The notes: a model not told the origin generated them from the sequence alone. DNA of 64,000 bases from Candidatus Ornithospirochaeta avicola (GCA_019113245.1 DXHU01000020.1:1-64000), one strand, 5' to 3'; positions 36,299 to 44,805 are shown, numbered from the stretch's first letter. A program made the numbers and translations.

Positions 36299-37414
36299 AT
36301 GATTGATGAAGAAAGGAAACATATAATAAACCGCAACTCATTCATCGGTATTGCCGTAAATGTGGCACTTGCCCTGATAAAAGTGACAATAGGACTTATT
36401 TCAGGCTCGCTGGCCATTATCTCAGACGGCCTCAACAATGCCAGTGACACTCTCTCGTCACTTATCACAGTGCTCGGCTACAGGCTGGCAAAGAAGAAAC
36501 CAACGCACTCCCATCCCCTGGGCTTTGGAAGGATGGAATACATTTCTGCTCTCGTAGTCGCATTCATCGTTCTTTATGTCGGCTTTTCCCTCCTTTTCTC
36601 ATCTGTCAGCAAGATATTCCACCCCCAAGAGGTGTATGTCTCTCCCATAATGCTTGCTGTGATTATACTGACAGTTTTCTTAAAGCTCTTCTTATGGCGC
36701 TTTAATATAAAAAGCGGGAAGAAGATTGACTCTGAGGCCCTTATTCTCTCAGGAACAGATGCTCTCACTGATGCTCTCTCATCCATTATCACAGTAATAA
36801 GCGTGGTCCTCTCCTATTTCTCTTCGTTCAATTTTGACTCGGTTGCTGGTGTGATTGTATCGCTGTTTGTCCTGTATGCCGGATTCTCATCCCTTTCAGG
36901 AACTGTATCATCAATTGTCGGAGAGCGCCCGAAAAAGGAAACAGTAAATGAGCTGAGGAGAATAATTGCATCACATAAGCCGCTTAAAGGAGGTTATGAT
37001 ATACAGATTCACTCATACGGACCTGAGCGCAGTGTGGGAACATGCAATGTAGAGGCTCCAAGCGATGCCTCTGCAGAAGAAGTCTTTGATGCCATGACAG
37101 AGGCCCAGATTGAGATTCTCGATAAAATGGGCATCTATTTCACATTCGGACTCTATGCTGTAAATGACAAGAATCCGCAGGTAATACTGATGAAGAATGA
37201 AGTGCTTAAGACGCTTAAAAGTGTCTCAGACTCTGTCATCAGCATACATGCCTTCCATATCCACTTTGAGAACTATAGCGTTCACTTTGATGTTGTATGC
37301 TCTTTTTCTCTTACAGATATAGGCAAATTCAGAAAAGAAGTAGACAGCGCACTTAAAAAGGAATTTCCCGGCTATACATTCCAGTACAATATCGATCCTG
37401 ATTATGCAGACTGA
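36299..37414 (+). CDS. Cation diffusion facilitator transporter, Mn-type metal site
   Basis: This 371-residue membrane protein has the CDF layout of six N-terminal membrane segments and a ~180-residue cytosolic domain. The TM2 site reads SDGLNNASD (Asn-x3-Asp) and the TM5 site TDALTDALS (Asp-x3-Asp). Zinc exporters usually have His-x3-Asp in TM5, whereas N-x3-D plus D-x3-D is the pattern of manganese exporters such as pneumococcal MntE. I infer Mn or Fe export. The gene is divergent from yqeC and lies 46 bases before the FecCD-type transporter operon. Confidence 0.88.
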   Translation: MIDEERKHIINRNSFIGIAVNVALALIKVTIGLISGSLAIISDGLNNASDTLSSLITVLGYRLAKKKPTHSHPLGFGRMEYISALVVAFIVLYVGFSLLFSSVSKIFHPQEVYVSPIMLAVIILTVFLKLFLWRFNIKSGKKIDSEALILSGTDALTDALSSIITVISVVLSYFSSFNFDSVAGVIVSLFVLYAGFSSLSGTVSSIVGERPKKETVNELRRIIASHKPLKGGYDIQIHSYGPERSVGTCNVEAPSDASAEEVFDAMTEAQIEILDKMGIYFTFGLYAVNDKNPQVILMKNEVLKTLKSVSDSVISIHAFHIHFENYSVHFDVVCSFSLTDIGKFRKEVDSALKKEFPGYTFQYNIDPDYAD

Positions 37415-37422
37415 GAAATTTT

Positions 37423-37448
37423 CCATTGTATTTGAAAAAATAAAATGG
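37423..37448 (+). promoter_or_regulatory. 26-bp interrupted palindrome before the ABC transporter operon
   Basis: CCATTGTA at the left end and AAATGG at the right end frame a 26-bp element whose outer arms CCATT/AATGG are inverted. It has the same length and the same outer bases as the perfect palindrome at 44771-44796. It ends 12 bases before the ATG of the permease gene, so a protein bound here would cover the promoter. Confidence 0.5.
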
Positions 37449-37460
37449 TAATATTTACTC

Positions 37461-38462
37461 ATGAGAAACACAAGAAAGGCATACGGCATTGCAATTTTAC
37501 TGTTCTTTCTTGCATTTATTCTGAGTTTTTCAATCGGAAGATACCCTATTGCTCCTTTTGAGCTTATAAAGATTCTTTTTTCAAGAATCATCCCGATTGA
37601 GAGAACCTGGAGCGCCCAGATGGAGACTGTAGTTTTCAATATCAGGCTTCCTCGGGTAGTGCTGTCTCTTTTAATTGGTGCATCTTTAAGTGTAAGCGGA
37701 ATAAGTCTTCAGAGTGTGTTTTCCAATCCCATGGCAAGCCAGGATGTGCTTGGAGCAAGCCAGGCTGCTGCATTCGGGGCATCCCTTGCGCTATTGACGG
37801 GCACAGGATACCTTGCGATGACACTGTCATCGTTTTTCTTCGGTCTTCTTTCTGTTGCCCTTGTAATACTCATATCTCGCTCCATGAGAAACAACCAGAT
37901 GCTTGCCCTGATTCTCGGAGGAATCCTCATCAGCTCGCTTTTCTCATCAGCCACAAGCTTTATCAAGCTGATTGCAGATACAGAGAACACTCTGCCTGCT
38001 ATTACATATTTCCTGATGGGAAGCCTTGCAAGCACAAGGACTTCGGATATAGTGCTGATGATTATCGTTGTATCAGTGGCAATGGTACCTTTAATCCTTA
38101 TTTCCTACCGCCTCAATGCACTGACGCTCAGCAATGATGAGGCTGAGAGCATCGGCGTGGATATAAAGAAGCTTAGAATCGCGGTAATCTGTCTTGCAAC
38201 ATTTCTGACAAGTTCATCTGTGGCAGTAAGCGGGCAGATAAGCTGGATAGGCCTTGTGATTCCGCATTTTTCCCGCCTCATACTCGGAAACAACACAAAA
38301 GATACTCTTCCCTTGTCTGCAATTCTCGGTGCATCTTTCCTTGCATTCGTTGACACTATTTCAAGAAGCATCACAACAAGCGAGATTCCTCTTGGAATAC
38401 TGACAAGCTTCATCGGCGCGCCTGTTTTCCTCTATCTCATAATCGCGGAGGGCAGAAAATGA
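37461..38462 (+). CDS. FecCD-family ABC transporter permease
   Basis: This 333-residue membrane protein has eight to ten hydrophobic segments of the FecCD/BtuC type. The family stretches are RLPRVVLSLLIGASLSVSGISLQSVFSNPMASQDVLGASQAAAFGA and, near the C-terminus, GQISWIGLVIPHFSRLILGNN, the coupling region. Relatives carry ferric siderophores, cobalamin, heme, or (MolBC type) molybdate. It overlaps the ATPase gene by four bases. No strong ribosome site is visible before the ATG. Confidence 0.9.
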   Translation: MRNTRKAYGIAILLFFLAFILSFSIGRYPIAPFELIKILFSRIIPIERTWSAQMETVVFNIRLPRVVLSLLIGASLSVSGISLQSVFSNPMASQDVLGASQAAAFGASLALLTGTGYLAMTLSSFFFGLLSVALVILISRSMRNNQMLALILGGILISSLFSSATSFIKLIADTENTLPAITYFLMGSLASTRTSDIVLMIIVVSVAMVPLILISYRLNALTLSNDEAESIGVDIKKLRIAVICLATFLTSSSVAVSGQISWIGLVIPHFSRLILGNNTKDTLPLSAILGASFLAFVDTISRSITTSEIPLGILTSFIGAPVFLYLIIAEGRK

Positions 38463-39220
38463 TAAGAATAGAAAATCTCTCATTCTCATATGAGCGCGCT
38501 AAAGTACTTGAAAATGTCAGCATTAATTTTGAAGAGAACAGAATCTATTCTGTAATGGGGAGAAACGGCAGCGGGAAGACGACGTTATTCCGCCTCCTCC
38601 TCGGCATCCTCAAGGCGGAAGAAGGAAGCATAAGCATAAACAATATGGATATAAAAAACCTGAGCAGAAGAGAACTTGCTGGATGCATCTCATATATTCC
38701 TCAGATATCGCATCAGGAATTTCCTTTTTCTGTCCTTGATACAGTCATAATGGGGGCAATGAGGAATATGAGCATCTTGGCACGCCCTTCAAGAAGTGAT
38801 GAAAAAAGAGCTGAAGAAATCCTTTCCTCTTTCGGAATCCTGAAGCTGAAGGACAAGAAGATGAATGAAATTTCAGGCGGAGAGAGACAGCTTGTCCTTC
38901 TCTCCAGATCAATGATGCAGGACTCTGCATTCATACTCCTTGATGAACCGGCAAGCAGCCTTGACTATTGCAATCAGGAAATGCTCATGAAAAGGCTCTG
39001 CGAGATAAAGAAGAATGCAGGAATAATCTTCACGACCCATAATCCCGAGCATGCACTCAACTACTCTGATTCAGTTGTTCTTGTAAAAGATGCATCTGTC
39101 TCATCATATGAGAGTGTTTCTTCTTTGCTTGAGAGCAGAGCTCTTGAAAATTTCTTCGATCAGGAGATGGTGATAAGGAAGCTTGATGAGAACAAGCGGT
39201 ACATATGCTATCTGAGGTGA
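38459..39220 (+). CDS. ABC transporter ATP-binding protein (FepC/BtuD-like)
   Basis: This 253-residue ATPase energises the FecCD-type importer. Walker A is GRNGSGKTTLF (residues ~34-44), the signature ISGGERQLVLLSRS is near residue 140, Walker B is AFILLDEPASSLD, and the switch His is in IIFTTHNPEHAL. It lies between permease and methyltransferase genes in a four-gene operon. Confidence 0.93.
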   Translation: MIRIENLSFSYERAKVLENVSINFEENRIYSVMGRNGSGKTTLFRLLLGILKAEEGSISINNMDIKNLSRRELAGCISYIPQISHQEFPFSVLDTVIMGAMRNMSILARPSRSDEKRAEEILSSFGILKLKDKKMNEISGGERQLVLLSRSMMQDSAFILLDEPASSLDYCNQEMLMKRLCEIKKNAGIIFTTHNPEHALNYSDSVVLVKDASVSSYESVSSLLESRALENFFDQEMVIRKLDENKRYICYLR

Positions 39221-39222
39221 GT

Positions 39223-39873
39223 ATGTGGTGGAGCAAGGAGAAAATATATTATTACATCAATGCCGCAGAAAAAAGCTCGTTTCATGAAAACCTTGCATCT
39301 GTGATAATGCCTCATATTTGCAGGAATAAAATGATTCTTGATGCAGGATGTGGGCTTGGATATCTTGCCAGCATCCTTAAAGAAGAAGGATATGAAATAA
39401 AGGCGATAGACAATGATGAGAGTGTAATAAAAGAAGCTGAGAGAATACATAAAAAACATATATTCTCAGCAGCAGATGCATTTGCATTGACTGATGTATA
39501 TGAAACCATAATACTCTCATTTTTCGGCAACATCAGGGAGAATCTGGACTATTTTCTCTCACATGTATCAGGAAACCTGATATATATAACAAGCGCACAC
39601 AGCGGTGTCATATCTGGTTTCAGAAAGGATAAGAGTTGCGATATTGATATATTCCTTGCATCAAGAGACATAAAATTCAAGAAAGAAGAACATGAATTTC
39701 ATTTTGATCAGGTGCTCAAAAGCATTGATGAAGCATATGATTTCATGAGCATCACATATTCTTCTTCAGCCATCTCGAAGCTTGAAAAAAATGAGGATGA
39801 AGAATTCCCGTTTGTAATAAAGAACAGAAAGAAAATATATGTCTATGTAATAGAAAAGGAGGAAGAGACATGA
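39223..39873 (+). CDS. Class I SAM-dependent methyltransferase within the ABC transporter operon
   Basis: This 216-residue cytosolic protein has the SAM-binding motif I MILDAGCGLGYLASILKEEG (near residue 40) and AIDNDESV, the acidic loop after strand 2. The rest of the fold is short and the acceptor is not evident. GAGGTG lies 3 bases before ATG 39223. It sits between the ATPase and the binding-protein genes, with ATGA overlap to the latter, so it should be made with the transporter. It may act on the imported compound or a chelator. Confidence 0.7.
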   Translation: MWWSKEKIYYYINAAEKSSFHENLASVIMPHICRNKMILDAGCGLGYLASILKEEGYEIKAIDNDESVIKEAERIHKKHIFSAADAFALTDVYETIILSFFGNIRENLDYFLSHVSGNLIYITSAHSGVISGFRKDKSCDIDIFLASRDIKFKKEEHEFHFDQVLKSIDEAYDFMSITYSSSAISKLEKNEDEEFPFVIKNRKKIYVYVIEKEEET

Positions 39874-40925
39874 AGAAAATTCTCAGCATTATTTTGATTC
39901 TGCTTGTTTCATTATCACTCTTTGCAGGAGGAGCAAAAGAAGAAGTCAAAGAAACAGATACACAATCTACTGAATTTATAGACTCGCTCGGGCGATCTCA
40001 CACATTTGATGGGGAAATTGAGAGAATTGCTCCAAGCGGAAGTCTTTCCCAGATGATACTCTACTCTCTTGAGAGTGAAAAACTTGTCGGGCTCAGCTCT
40101 GACTTATCAGATAACGAGCTGCTGTATATGGATGAAAAGATGGCAGATCTTCCGCTTTTCGGCACATTCTATGGAAAGAAAGCCAATTTGAATAAAGAGG
40201 CCTTAGTTTACGCCTCCCCGGATGTGGTTATCGATGCAGGGGACATAAAGGACGGAATAGCTGAGGATCTTGATAACCTTGAAAAGGAAATAGGAATTCC
40301 GGTAGTCTTCATTGAATGCTTTTTGACAAACACTGCAGATGCCTACAGAAAACTTGGATCTCTTGTAGGAAATGAAGAGAGAGCTGAGATTCTTGCAAGC
40401 TACAGCCAGAAGGCGATTGACAAGGCAGATGAGGCAAGAAATATGATAGAAAATCCTGTAAGCGTATATTATTCCTCATCCCCTGACGGATTGAATGGGA
40501 TTCCTACAGGAAATTTCCATGCAGAGGTAATTGAGCTGGTAGGAGGAGAAAATGTAATTCCAGCCAATTTCTCAAGCGGCTCAAACATCGTATCGCTTGA
40601 GCAGATACTTATCTGGAATCCCGATGTAATCCTGCTTGTAGATGAGAATGCATACAGCCTAGTGACAACAGATCCTTCATGGGCAAGCCTTGATGCAGTG
40701 AAGAACAACCGGGTTTATCTCATTCCTCATAGCCCGTATTCATTTATTGACAATCCCCCTGCAATCAACAGGATAATCGGAATCTACTGGCTGGGCTCTG
40801 TTCTATATCCTGATTTATACAGCGAAATAGACTTAGAGGAAGAAGTCAGAACATTCTATAATCTCTTTTACGGCTACAGCCTCAGCGATGAGGAAGTGAA
40901 AAAACTCCTAACTTCGCAGCCGTAA
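39870..40925 (+). CDS. Periplasmic metal-chelate/oxyanion-type substrate-binding protein
   Basis: This 351-residue binding protein of the FepB/TroA-like fold serves the FecCD-type importer. It has a signal peptide (MKKILSIILILLVSLSLFAGG) with no Cys, so it is probably free in the periplasm, a pattern I have seen in spirochaetes. Family features are IDSLGRSHTF at the mature N-terminus, ASPDVVIDAG, and GGENVIPANFSSGSNIVSLEQILIWNPDVILL. The ligand is unknown; iron chelates are usual, but molybdate or tungstate is possible given the surrounding molybdoenzyme genes. Confidence 0.85.
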   Translation: MKKILSIILILLVSLSLFAGGAKEEVKETDTQSTEFIDSLGRSHTFDGEIERIAPSGSLSQMILYSLESEKLVGLSSDLSDNELLYMDEKMADLPLFGTFYGKKANLNKEALVYASPDVVIDAGDIKDGIAEDLDNLEKEIGIPVVFIECFLTNTADAYRKLGSLVGNEERAEILASYSQKAIDKADEARNMIENPVSVYYSSSPDGLNGIPTGNFHAEVIELVGGENVIPANFSSGSNIVSLEQILIWNPDVILLVDENAYSLVTTDPSWASLDAVKNNRVYLIPHSPYSFIDNPPAINRIIGIYWLGSVLYPDLYSEIDLEEEVRTFYNLFYGYSLSDEEVKKLLTSQP

Positions 40926-40936
40926 TCCTGCATATG

Positions 40937-40964
40937 CATTAAAATGCCCTCCGTCTGGAGGGCA
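40937..40964 (-). terminator. Terminator between the ABC operon and ygeW
   Basis: A perfect 8-bp stem TGCCCTCC/GGAGGGCA (40945-40952 and 40957-40964) with a GTCT loop lies between two converging stops. The minus strand continues TTTTAAT, serving ygeW; the plus strand lacks a U tract but the hairpin may stop both. Confidence 0.75.
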
Positions 40965-40971
40965 CTGTCAA

Positions 40972-42174
40972 TCACATTATTCTTTTCTTTTCCTTTAAAA
41001 GAAGCTCCTGAAGCTTTGAACTTGGGCTCTTGAACTTCGAGAGGAAAATCATTGCAGCAATGACATACGGCTTGTAGCTTGCTTCCTTATAAAGAGGAAC
41101 AAGATATCTGTCGAATACGGATGCCTCGACCTCTCCTTCCTTACAGGAAACACCTGTTATGTCTGCAGGCAGGCAGTGCATGTAAAGAGCCTTTCCGTCT
41201 TTTGTAGTCTTCATAAGCTCTTCTGTACATGTCCAGTTCTTGAACTTGGCATTGTTCTCAAGACATCTCTTCTCAAGATCCTTAAGCTCATCAAACCTTC
41301 CTTCTCCTACAAGATTGGTTCTCTCTTCCATCACAGCAAACGGAGCCCATGACTTCGGATATACGATATCTGCGTCCTTGAAAGCTTCTTCCATGCTGTT
41401 GACTCTCTTGTATGAGCCGCCGCTTGCCTCAGCATTCTTCTTGGCAATCTCCTCAACTTCTCCCATCACGTTATAGCCTTCCGGGTGAGCAAGCACGACA
41501 TCCATTCCGAATCTAGTGAACAGTCCGATTACTCCCTGAGGAACAGAAAGCGGCTTGCCATATGAAGGGCTGTATGCCCATGTCATGGCAACTTTCTTGC
41601 CCTTAAGATTCTCTACCCCGCCAAAATGATTAATCACATGAAGGAGGTCTGCCATGCACTGTGTAGGATGATCGATGTCACACTGAAGATTAACAAGAGT
41701 CGGTCTCTGCTCAAGAACACCGTCGCGGTATCCTTCCTGAACAGCCTCACTTACAGTCTTCATGTAGGTGTATCCCTTGCCGATATACATATCGTCCCTG
41801 ATACCGATTACATCAGCCATGAATGAGACCATGTTCGCTGTCTCTCTGACTGTCTCTCCATGAGCAATCTGAGAAAGCTTTTCATCCAGATCCTGAACCT
41901 CAAGGCCAAGAAGATTGCATGCACTTGCAAATGAGAATCTTGTTCTTGTTGAGTTGTCGCGGAAAATGCTGATTCCGAGTCCTGAATCAAAAACCTTGCT
42001 TGAGATATTGTTCTCTCTCATGCCTCTGAGAATCTCTGCAACCTTGAACACAGCAGCAAGCTCATCATCTGTTTCCTTCCACGTGTGGAAGAAATCATTG
42101 AGGTACATGTTATTTGTATCGAGACTGCTCAGTTCTTCAATTAATTTCTTGATTTCTTCAATGCTTTTTGACAT
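40972..42174 (-). CDS. ygeW: YgeW-type carbamoyltransferase-like protein
   Basis: This 400-residue protein matches E. coli YgeW closely along its whole length. FRDNSTRTRFSFASACNLLGL is the carbamoyl-phosphate site, IAHGETVRETANMVSF follows, LVNLQCDIDHPTQCMADLLH is the HPxQ-type motif, and MHCLPADITGVSCKEGEV the C-terminal motif. It is an ornithine/aspartate transcarbamoylase relative whose substrate is not ornithine; it is tied to purine or ureide nitrogen breakdown. The ATG at 42174 has GGAGG five bases upstream. It follows the selD cluster on the same strand with a 77-base gap. Confidence 0.95.
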   Translation of the reverse strand: MSKSIEEIKKLIEELSSLDTNNMYLNDFFHTWKETDDELAAVFKVAEILRGMRENNISSKVFDSGLGISIFRDNSTRTRFSFASACNLLGLEVQDLDEKLSQIAHGETVRETANMVSFMADVIGIRDDMYIGKGYTYMKTVSEAVQEGYRDGVLEQRPTLVNLQCDIDHPTQCMADLLHVINHFGGVENLKGKKVAMTWAYSPSYGKPLSVPQGVIGLFTRFGMDVVLAHPEGYNVMGEVEEIAKKNAEASGGSYKRVNSMEEAFKDADIVYPKSWAPFAVMEERTNLVGEGRFDELKDLEKRCLENNAKFKNWTCTEELMKTTKDGKALYMHCLPADITGVSCKEGEVEASVFDRYLVPLYKEASYKPYVIAAMIFLSKFKSPSSKLQELLLKEKKRIM

Positions 42175-42224
42175 TCTGTCCTCCAGATTCAGCATAGCAT
42201 GAGAGATGCCTTATTACAAGGAAA

Positions 42225-42249
42225 AAACAAAATGCAACACTTTTTGCAT
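42225..42249 (-). promoter_or_regulatory. Putative regulatory site upstream of ygeW
   Basis: The plus strand reads AAACAAAATGCAACA at 42225-42239, nearly identical to 60320-60335 upstream of ygfK. It overlaps a perfect inverted repeat ATGCAA/TTGCAT (42232-42237 and 42244-42249) with a 6-base gap. It lies about 50-75 bases before the ygeW ATG. Confidence 0.5.
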
Positions 42250-42251
42250 AA

Positions 42252-43268
42252 TCAGAAATAGATTGTTTTATCTCTTCTTCTGCTGAATGTTCCAATGATT
42301 CTAGCCGGACTTCCGAACTCAGCTATGAAAGAAAGGGCATCCTCTTCATTCATGGCAAGAGCAAGTCCTCCTGAAGTCTGTGGATCAAAGAGAATATCCT
42401 CTTCTTCCCTTTTAAGTCCGCTTCTGTTTTCCACCTTATCCTCAAGATACTCACGGTTTGAATATGCACCTGATGGAATAAAGCCGAGTCTTGCTGCATC
42501 AATTGCTTCTTTTATATAAGGAACTGAAGAAAAATCAAGATCAAAGGAAAGGGATGAAGAGCTTGCCATTTCATAGATATGGCCTAAAAGAGAAAATCCT
42601 GTTATATCAGTTGCGGCATGCACATCGTATTTTATTGCAATGTCCCTGGCCCTCTTATTGAGAGTTAGCATGCTTGAAAGAGCTTCCACTTTTGAAGAGG
42701 AAGAACACTCATCTGCCTTGGATGCCATGTTTATGATTCCTACCCCTATCTTTTTCGTAAGCACCAGGACATCGCCATCATGTGCACCGCAGTTTCTCCA
42801 GAACCTGTCTTTTTGGGCAAATCCCGTGACAGCAAGGCCGAATTTTATGCTCTCATCGCTTATCGTATGTCCGCCTGCAATCACAACCCCGGCTTCCATT
42901 GCCTTATCCCTTGCCCCCAGTATTATGTTCTTGAGGATGCCAAGATCCATGCAGGAAGGGAAAAGGGTTATATTCATCGCAACTGAAGGTTCTCCGCCCA
43001 TGGCATATATATCAGAAATGGAATTTGCAGCACTGATTGCTCCGAATGTATACGGATCATCGGCAACAGGGGGAAAGAAATCTACAGTCTCTATCAGAAC
43101 CCTCCCATCTTCAAGATCATAGACAAGAGCATCATCGCTTGTCTCAAAGCCCACAAGCAGATTCTCTTTTCTTTCCATCTTTATTGAAGAGAGCACCTCT
43201 TCAAGCTTTCCAACTGGAAGCTTTGCCGCGCATCCTGAAGTCTTTACTAGTTTTGTAAGCTGTACCAT
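42252..43268 (-). CDS. selD: Selenide, water dikinase
   Basis: This 338-residue enzyme makes selenophosphate from selenide and ATP. The active-site segment is KTSGCAAKLP near residue 12; here the key residue is Cys, not selenocysteine, and Lys follows. Other SelD signatures are DALVYDLEDGRVLIETVDFFPPVADDPYTFG, IYAMGGEPSVAMNI, VIAGGHTI and DITGFSLLGH. No selA, selB or tRNA-Sec is seen in the window, so it probably serves the labile selenium cofactor of molybdenum hydroxylases. It overlaps the DUF3343 gene by 22 bases. Confidence 0.95.
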   Translation of the reverse strand: MVQLTKLVKTSGCAAKLPVGKLEEVLSSIKMERKENLLVGFETSDDALVYDLEDGRVLIETVDFFPPVADDPYTFGAISAANSISDIYAMGGEPSVAMNITLFPSCMDLGILKNIILGARDKAMEAGVVIAGGHTISDESIKFGLAVTGFAQKDRFWRNCGAHDGDVLVLTKKIGVGIINMASKADECSSSSKVEALSSMLTLNKRARDIAIKYDVHAATDITGFSLLGHIYEMASSSSLSFDLDFSSVPYIKEAIDAARLGFIPSGAYSNREYLEDKVENRSGLKREEEDILFDPQTSGGLALAMNEEDALSFIAEFGSPARIIGTFSRRRDKTIYF

Positions 43269-43492
43269 TTTCCATCCCTGAAGGAGAAAACACCTTCTGC
43301 TTTTATGCTGTTCTTAAGCCTCTGATAATCAGAAGAGGCAATTAATAAAGCGCTCTGGCAGGATGAAGAGATTTCTCTTGGGGTTGGAATGATCCGGGCC
43401 TGGAGAAAGAGCTCTTTGGCCTTCAACTCTGCCTTGAGCGTCTGATAATGCGAGGTGAATGTCAGGACTGTTCTCTGATCATAAGACGCCAT
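43247..43492 (-). CDS. DUF3343 small protein
   Basis: This 81-residue protein matches the DUF3343 family, often encoded beside selenium metabolism genes. The N-terminal half reads VLTFTSHYQTLKAELKAKE, then IIPTPREISSSCQSALLIAS with one Cys at a position shared by the family, and a C-terminal FSFRDGKWYSL. It may carry sulfur or selenium on that Cys, which is inference. It overlaps both the TusA-like gene (31 bases) and selD (22 bases), so the four-gene set is translationally coupled. Confidence 0.8.
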   Translation of the reverse strand: MASYDQRTVLTFTSHYQTLKAELKAKELFLQARIIPTPREISSSCQSALLIASSDYQRLKNSIKAEGVFSFRDGKWYSLQN

Positions 43493-43674
43493 AGCATTCC
43501 TTCTTCTTTTATTTCCACAGCATATCCTGTCGCCTCAGCATAACGCTTGACGTTCTCCTTGCTTGCAACATTGTCAACAAGGATATCAATTCCATCCTTG
43601 TTTTCTTTTAAAGCCTTCTTTGCCATTATCACCGGCTCAGGGCAGCTTAAGCCTTTCGCATTATATTCATTCAT
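43462..43674 (-). CDS. TusA/YedF-like sulfur or selenium carrier
   Basis: This 70-residue protein is a stand-alone TusA (SirA) domain. The family motif Cys-Pro-x-Pro is present in LSCPEPVIMAKKAL near residue 10. YedF proteins of selenium clusters usually have a second C-terminal domain, which is missing here. The Cys would carry a persulfide or perselenide. AGGAGG lies 7 bases before the ATG. The gene overlaps the YedE-like gene by 8 bases. Confidence 0.88.
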   Translation of the reverse strand: MNEYNAKGLSCPEPVIMAKKALKENKDGIDILVDNVASKENVKRYAEATGYAVEIKEEGMLWRLMIREQS

Positions 43675-44758
43675 TTTCTTTCCTCCTGTTCTTTATAGTT
43701 ACAGTTGCGGCAATAAGGAAAAGAACCGCGATGAGAATAATAAGAACAACCTTTCCTCTCAATGACGGGCCTCCTATGCTTTCAGCGCTTGCAGCTGATG
43801 ATGCAAGTGAGAAATTATGGGCAAATGCCGCTCCTATGAAAAATCCAAGTGTTGATATAGCACTGTCAGAGTTTCCCTCTCCTGCAAGAATGAGCTGCCT
43901 TAGCGGACAGCCGCCTATGAGGACAGAACCGAAGCCAACAGCATATAAACCGAGAAGATTCCATAGCTGTGCCTGATGAGCAACGCTCTGAGAGGAAAAA
44001 CCAAGCTTAAAGGTGCCTGTTAACAGAGAGAACACAAGATTGAAGATGAAAACAGAAAGCAGAGCAAAAAGGAGCGTAAAGTCCTTTATAAGGAATGTAT
44101 CCCTTATTCCTCCTGCAAAACACATTCTTGATTTCTGTGCGCATGCTCCTACAGCAAGGCCTGCAAGAAGCGAAAGAAAAACCGGAGCTCTCATTGATCC
44201 CGGACCGGAGGTGCTGAATGCCAGAATGGAAGGAAAAGCTATGAGAATTACAAAGAATACTATATTTATGAGGCTGATTGCACTTCCTTCAAGCGCATTC
44301 TGCTTTTCAGCTCTTCCAAGAGAGAACCCGGCATTGAGGAATAAGCATCCTGTGAAGATTCCGAGAATGAATCCGATAAGCCCTACAAAGGCGTTTAAAT
44401 CCCCTGCAGAAAGACGCAGCACCATGCGTAGCGGGCAACCGAGGAACACCAGAGCACCCACAGCTACAATAAAGCCTATTGCAAAGCGAAGGAAAGGAGA
44501 ACTGCCTCCGCGAGGCCTGAATTCGCCCGTAATAAGAGAAATTGCAAAAGATCCAAGCACAAGGCCGATTATCTCGGGGCGCATGTACTGGACAGTCTGT
44601 GTGCTGTGAAGCTTCACTGATCCTGCGATATCCCGGATGAAGCATGCGATACAGAATCCCATGTTCCCAGGGTTGCCAAAATAAACGAGAAGAGTTGAGA
44701 ACAAAGCCACAACAAGACCGGTGAGAAGCAAAAGTATTTTATCTTTCTTTAAGCTCAT
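43667..44758 (-). CDS. yedE: YedE-like selenium/sulfur transport membrane protein
   Basis: This 363-residue membrane protein has about ten hydrophobic segments and belongs to the YeeE/YedE family. Two copies of the Gly-Cys-Pro-Leu-Arg motif occur, in LGCPLRMVLRLSAGD (near residue 105) and GGCPLRQLILAGEG (near residue 280), along with CFIRDIAG and CFAGGIRD. This doubled Cys layout is that of the selenium-associated YedE proteins. It probably moves a thiosulfate- or selenium-type compound across the inner membrane. It heads the yedE-tusA-DUF3343-selD operon and is divergent from the cysteine desulfurase. Confidence 0.88.
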   Translation of the reverse strand: MSLKKDKILLLLTGLVVALFSTLLVYFGNPGNMGFCIACFIRDIAGSVKLHSTQTVQYMRPEIIGLVLGSFAISLITGEFRPRGGSSPFLRFAIGFIVAVGALVFLGCPLRMVLRLSAGDLNAFVGLIGFILGIFTGCLFLNAGFSLGRAEKQNALEGSAISLINIVFFVILIAFPSILAFSTSGPGSMRAPVFLSLLAGLAVGACAQKSRMCFAGGIRDTFLIKDFTLLFALLSVFIFNLVFSLLTGTFKLGFSSQSVAHQAQLWNLLGLYAVGFGSVLIGGCPLRQLILAGEGNSDSAISTLGFFIGAAFAHNFSLASSAASAESIGGPSLRGKVVLIILIAVLFLIAATVTIKNRRKENE

Positions 44759-44770
44759 GACATGATTTTA

Positions 44771-44796
44771 CCATTGTAAAACTCATTTAACAATGG
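44771..44796. promoter_or_regulatory. Perfect interrupted palindrome between yedE and the cysteine desulfurase
   Basis: CCATTGT (44771-44777) and ACAATGG (44790-44796) are exact inverted arms separated by 12 bases. The element lies in the 59-base gap between two divergent genes and could control both. The TetR-type regulator encoded at the end of the desulfurase operon is a candidate to bind it. A similar 26-bp element lies before the ABC operon. Confidence 0.65.
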
Positions 44797-44805
44797 AAAA
44801 TATGC

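Noticed and set aside
37415-37460. Molybdenum-cofactor or other riboswitch before the ABC operon
   Set aside because: The gap is only 46 bases and is filled by the palindrome; no room for a known riboswitch fold.
42252-43268. Selenocysteine (in-frame TGA) in SelD or neighbouring proteins
   Set aside because: The SelD active site reads Cys, and no gene in the region is cut at a TGA where a conserved Cys would be expected.
43247-43674. Overlapping small genes near selD as a possible frameshifted full-length YedF
   Set aside because: The two proteins match different families (TusA and DUF3343), each has its own ribosome site and both are complete, so a broken single gene is not needed.
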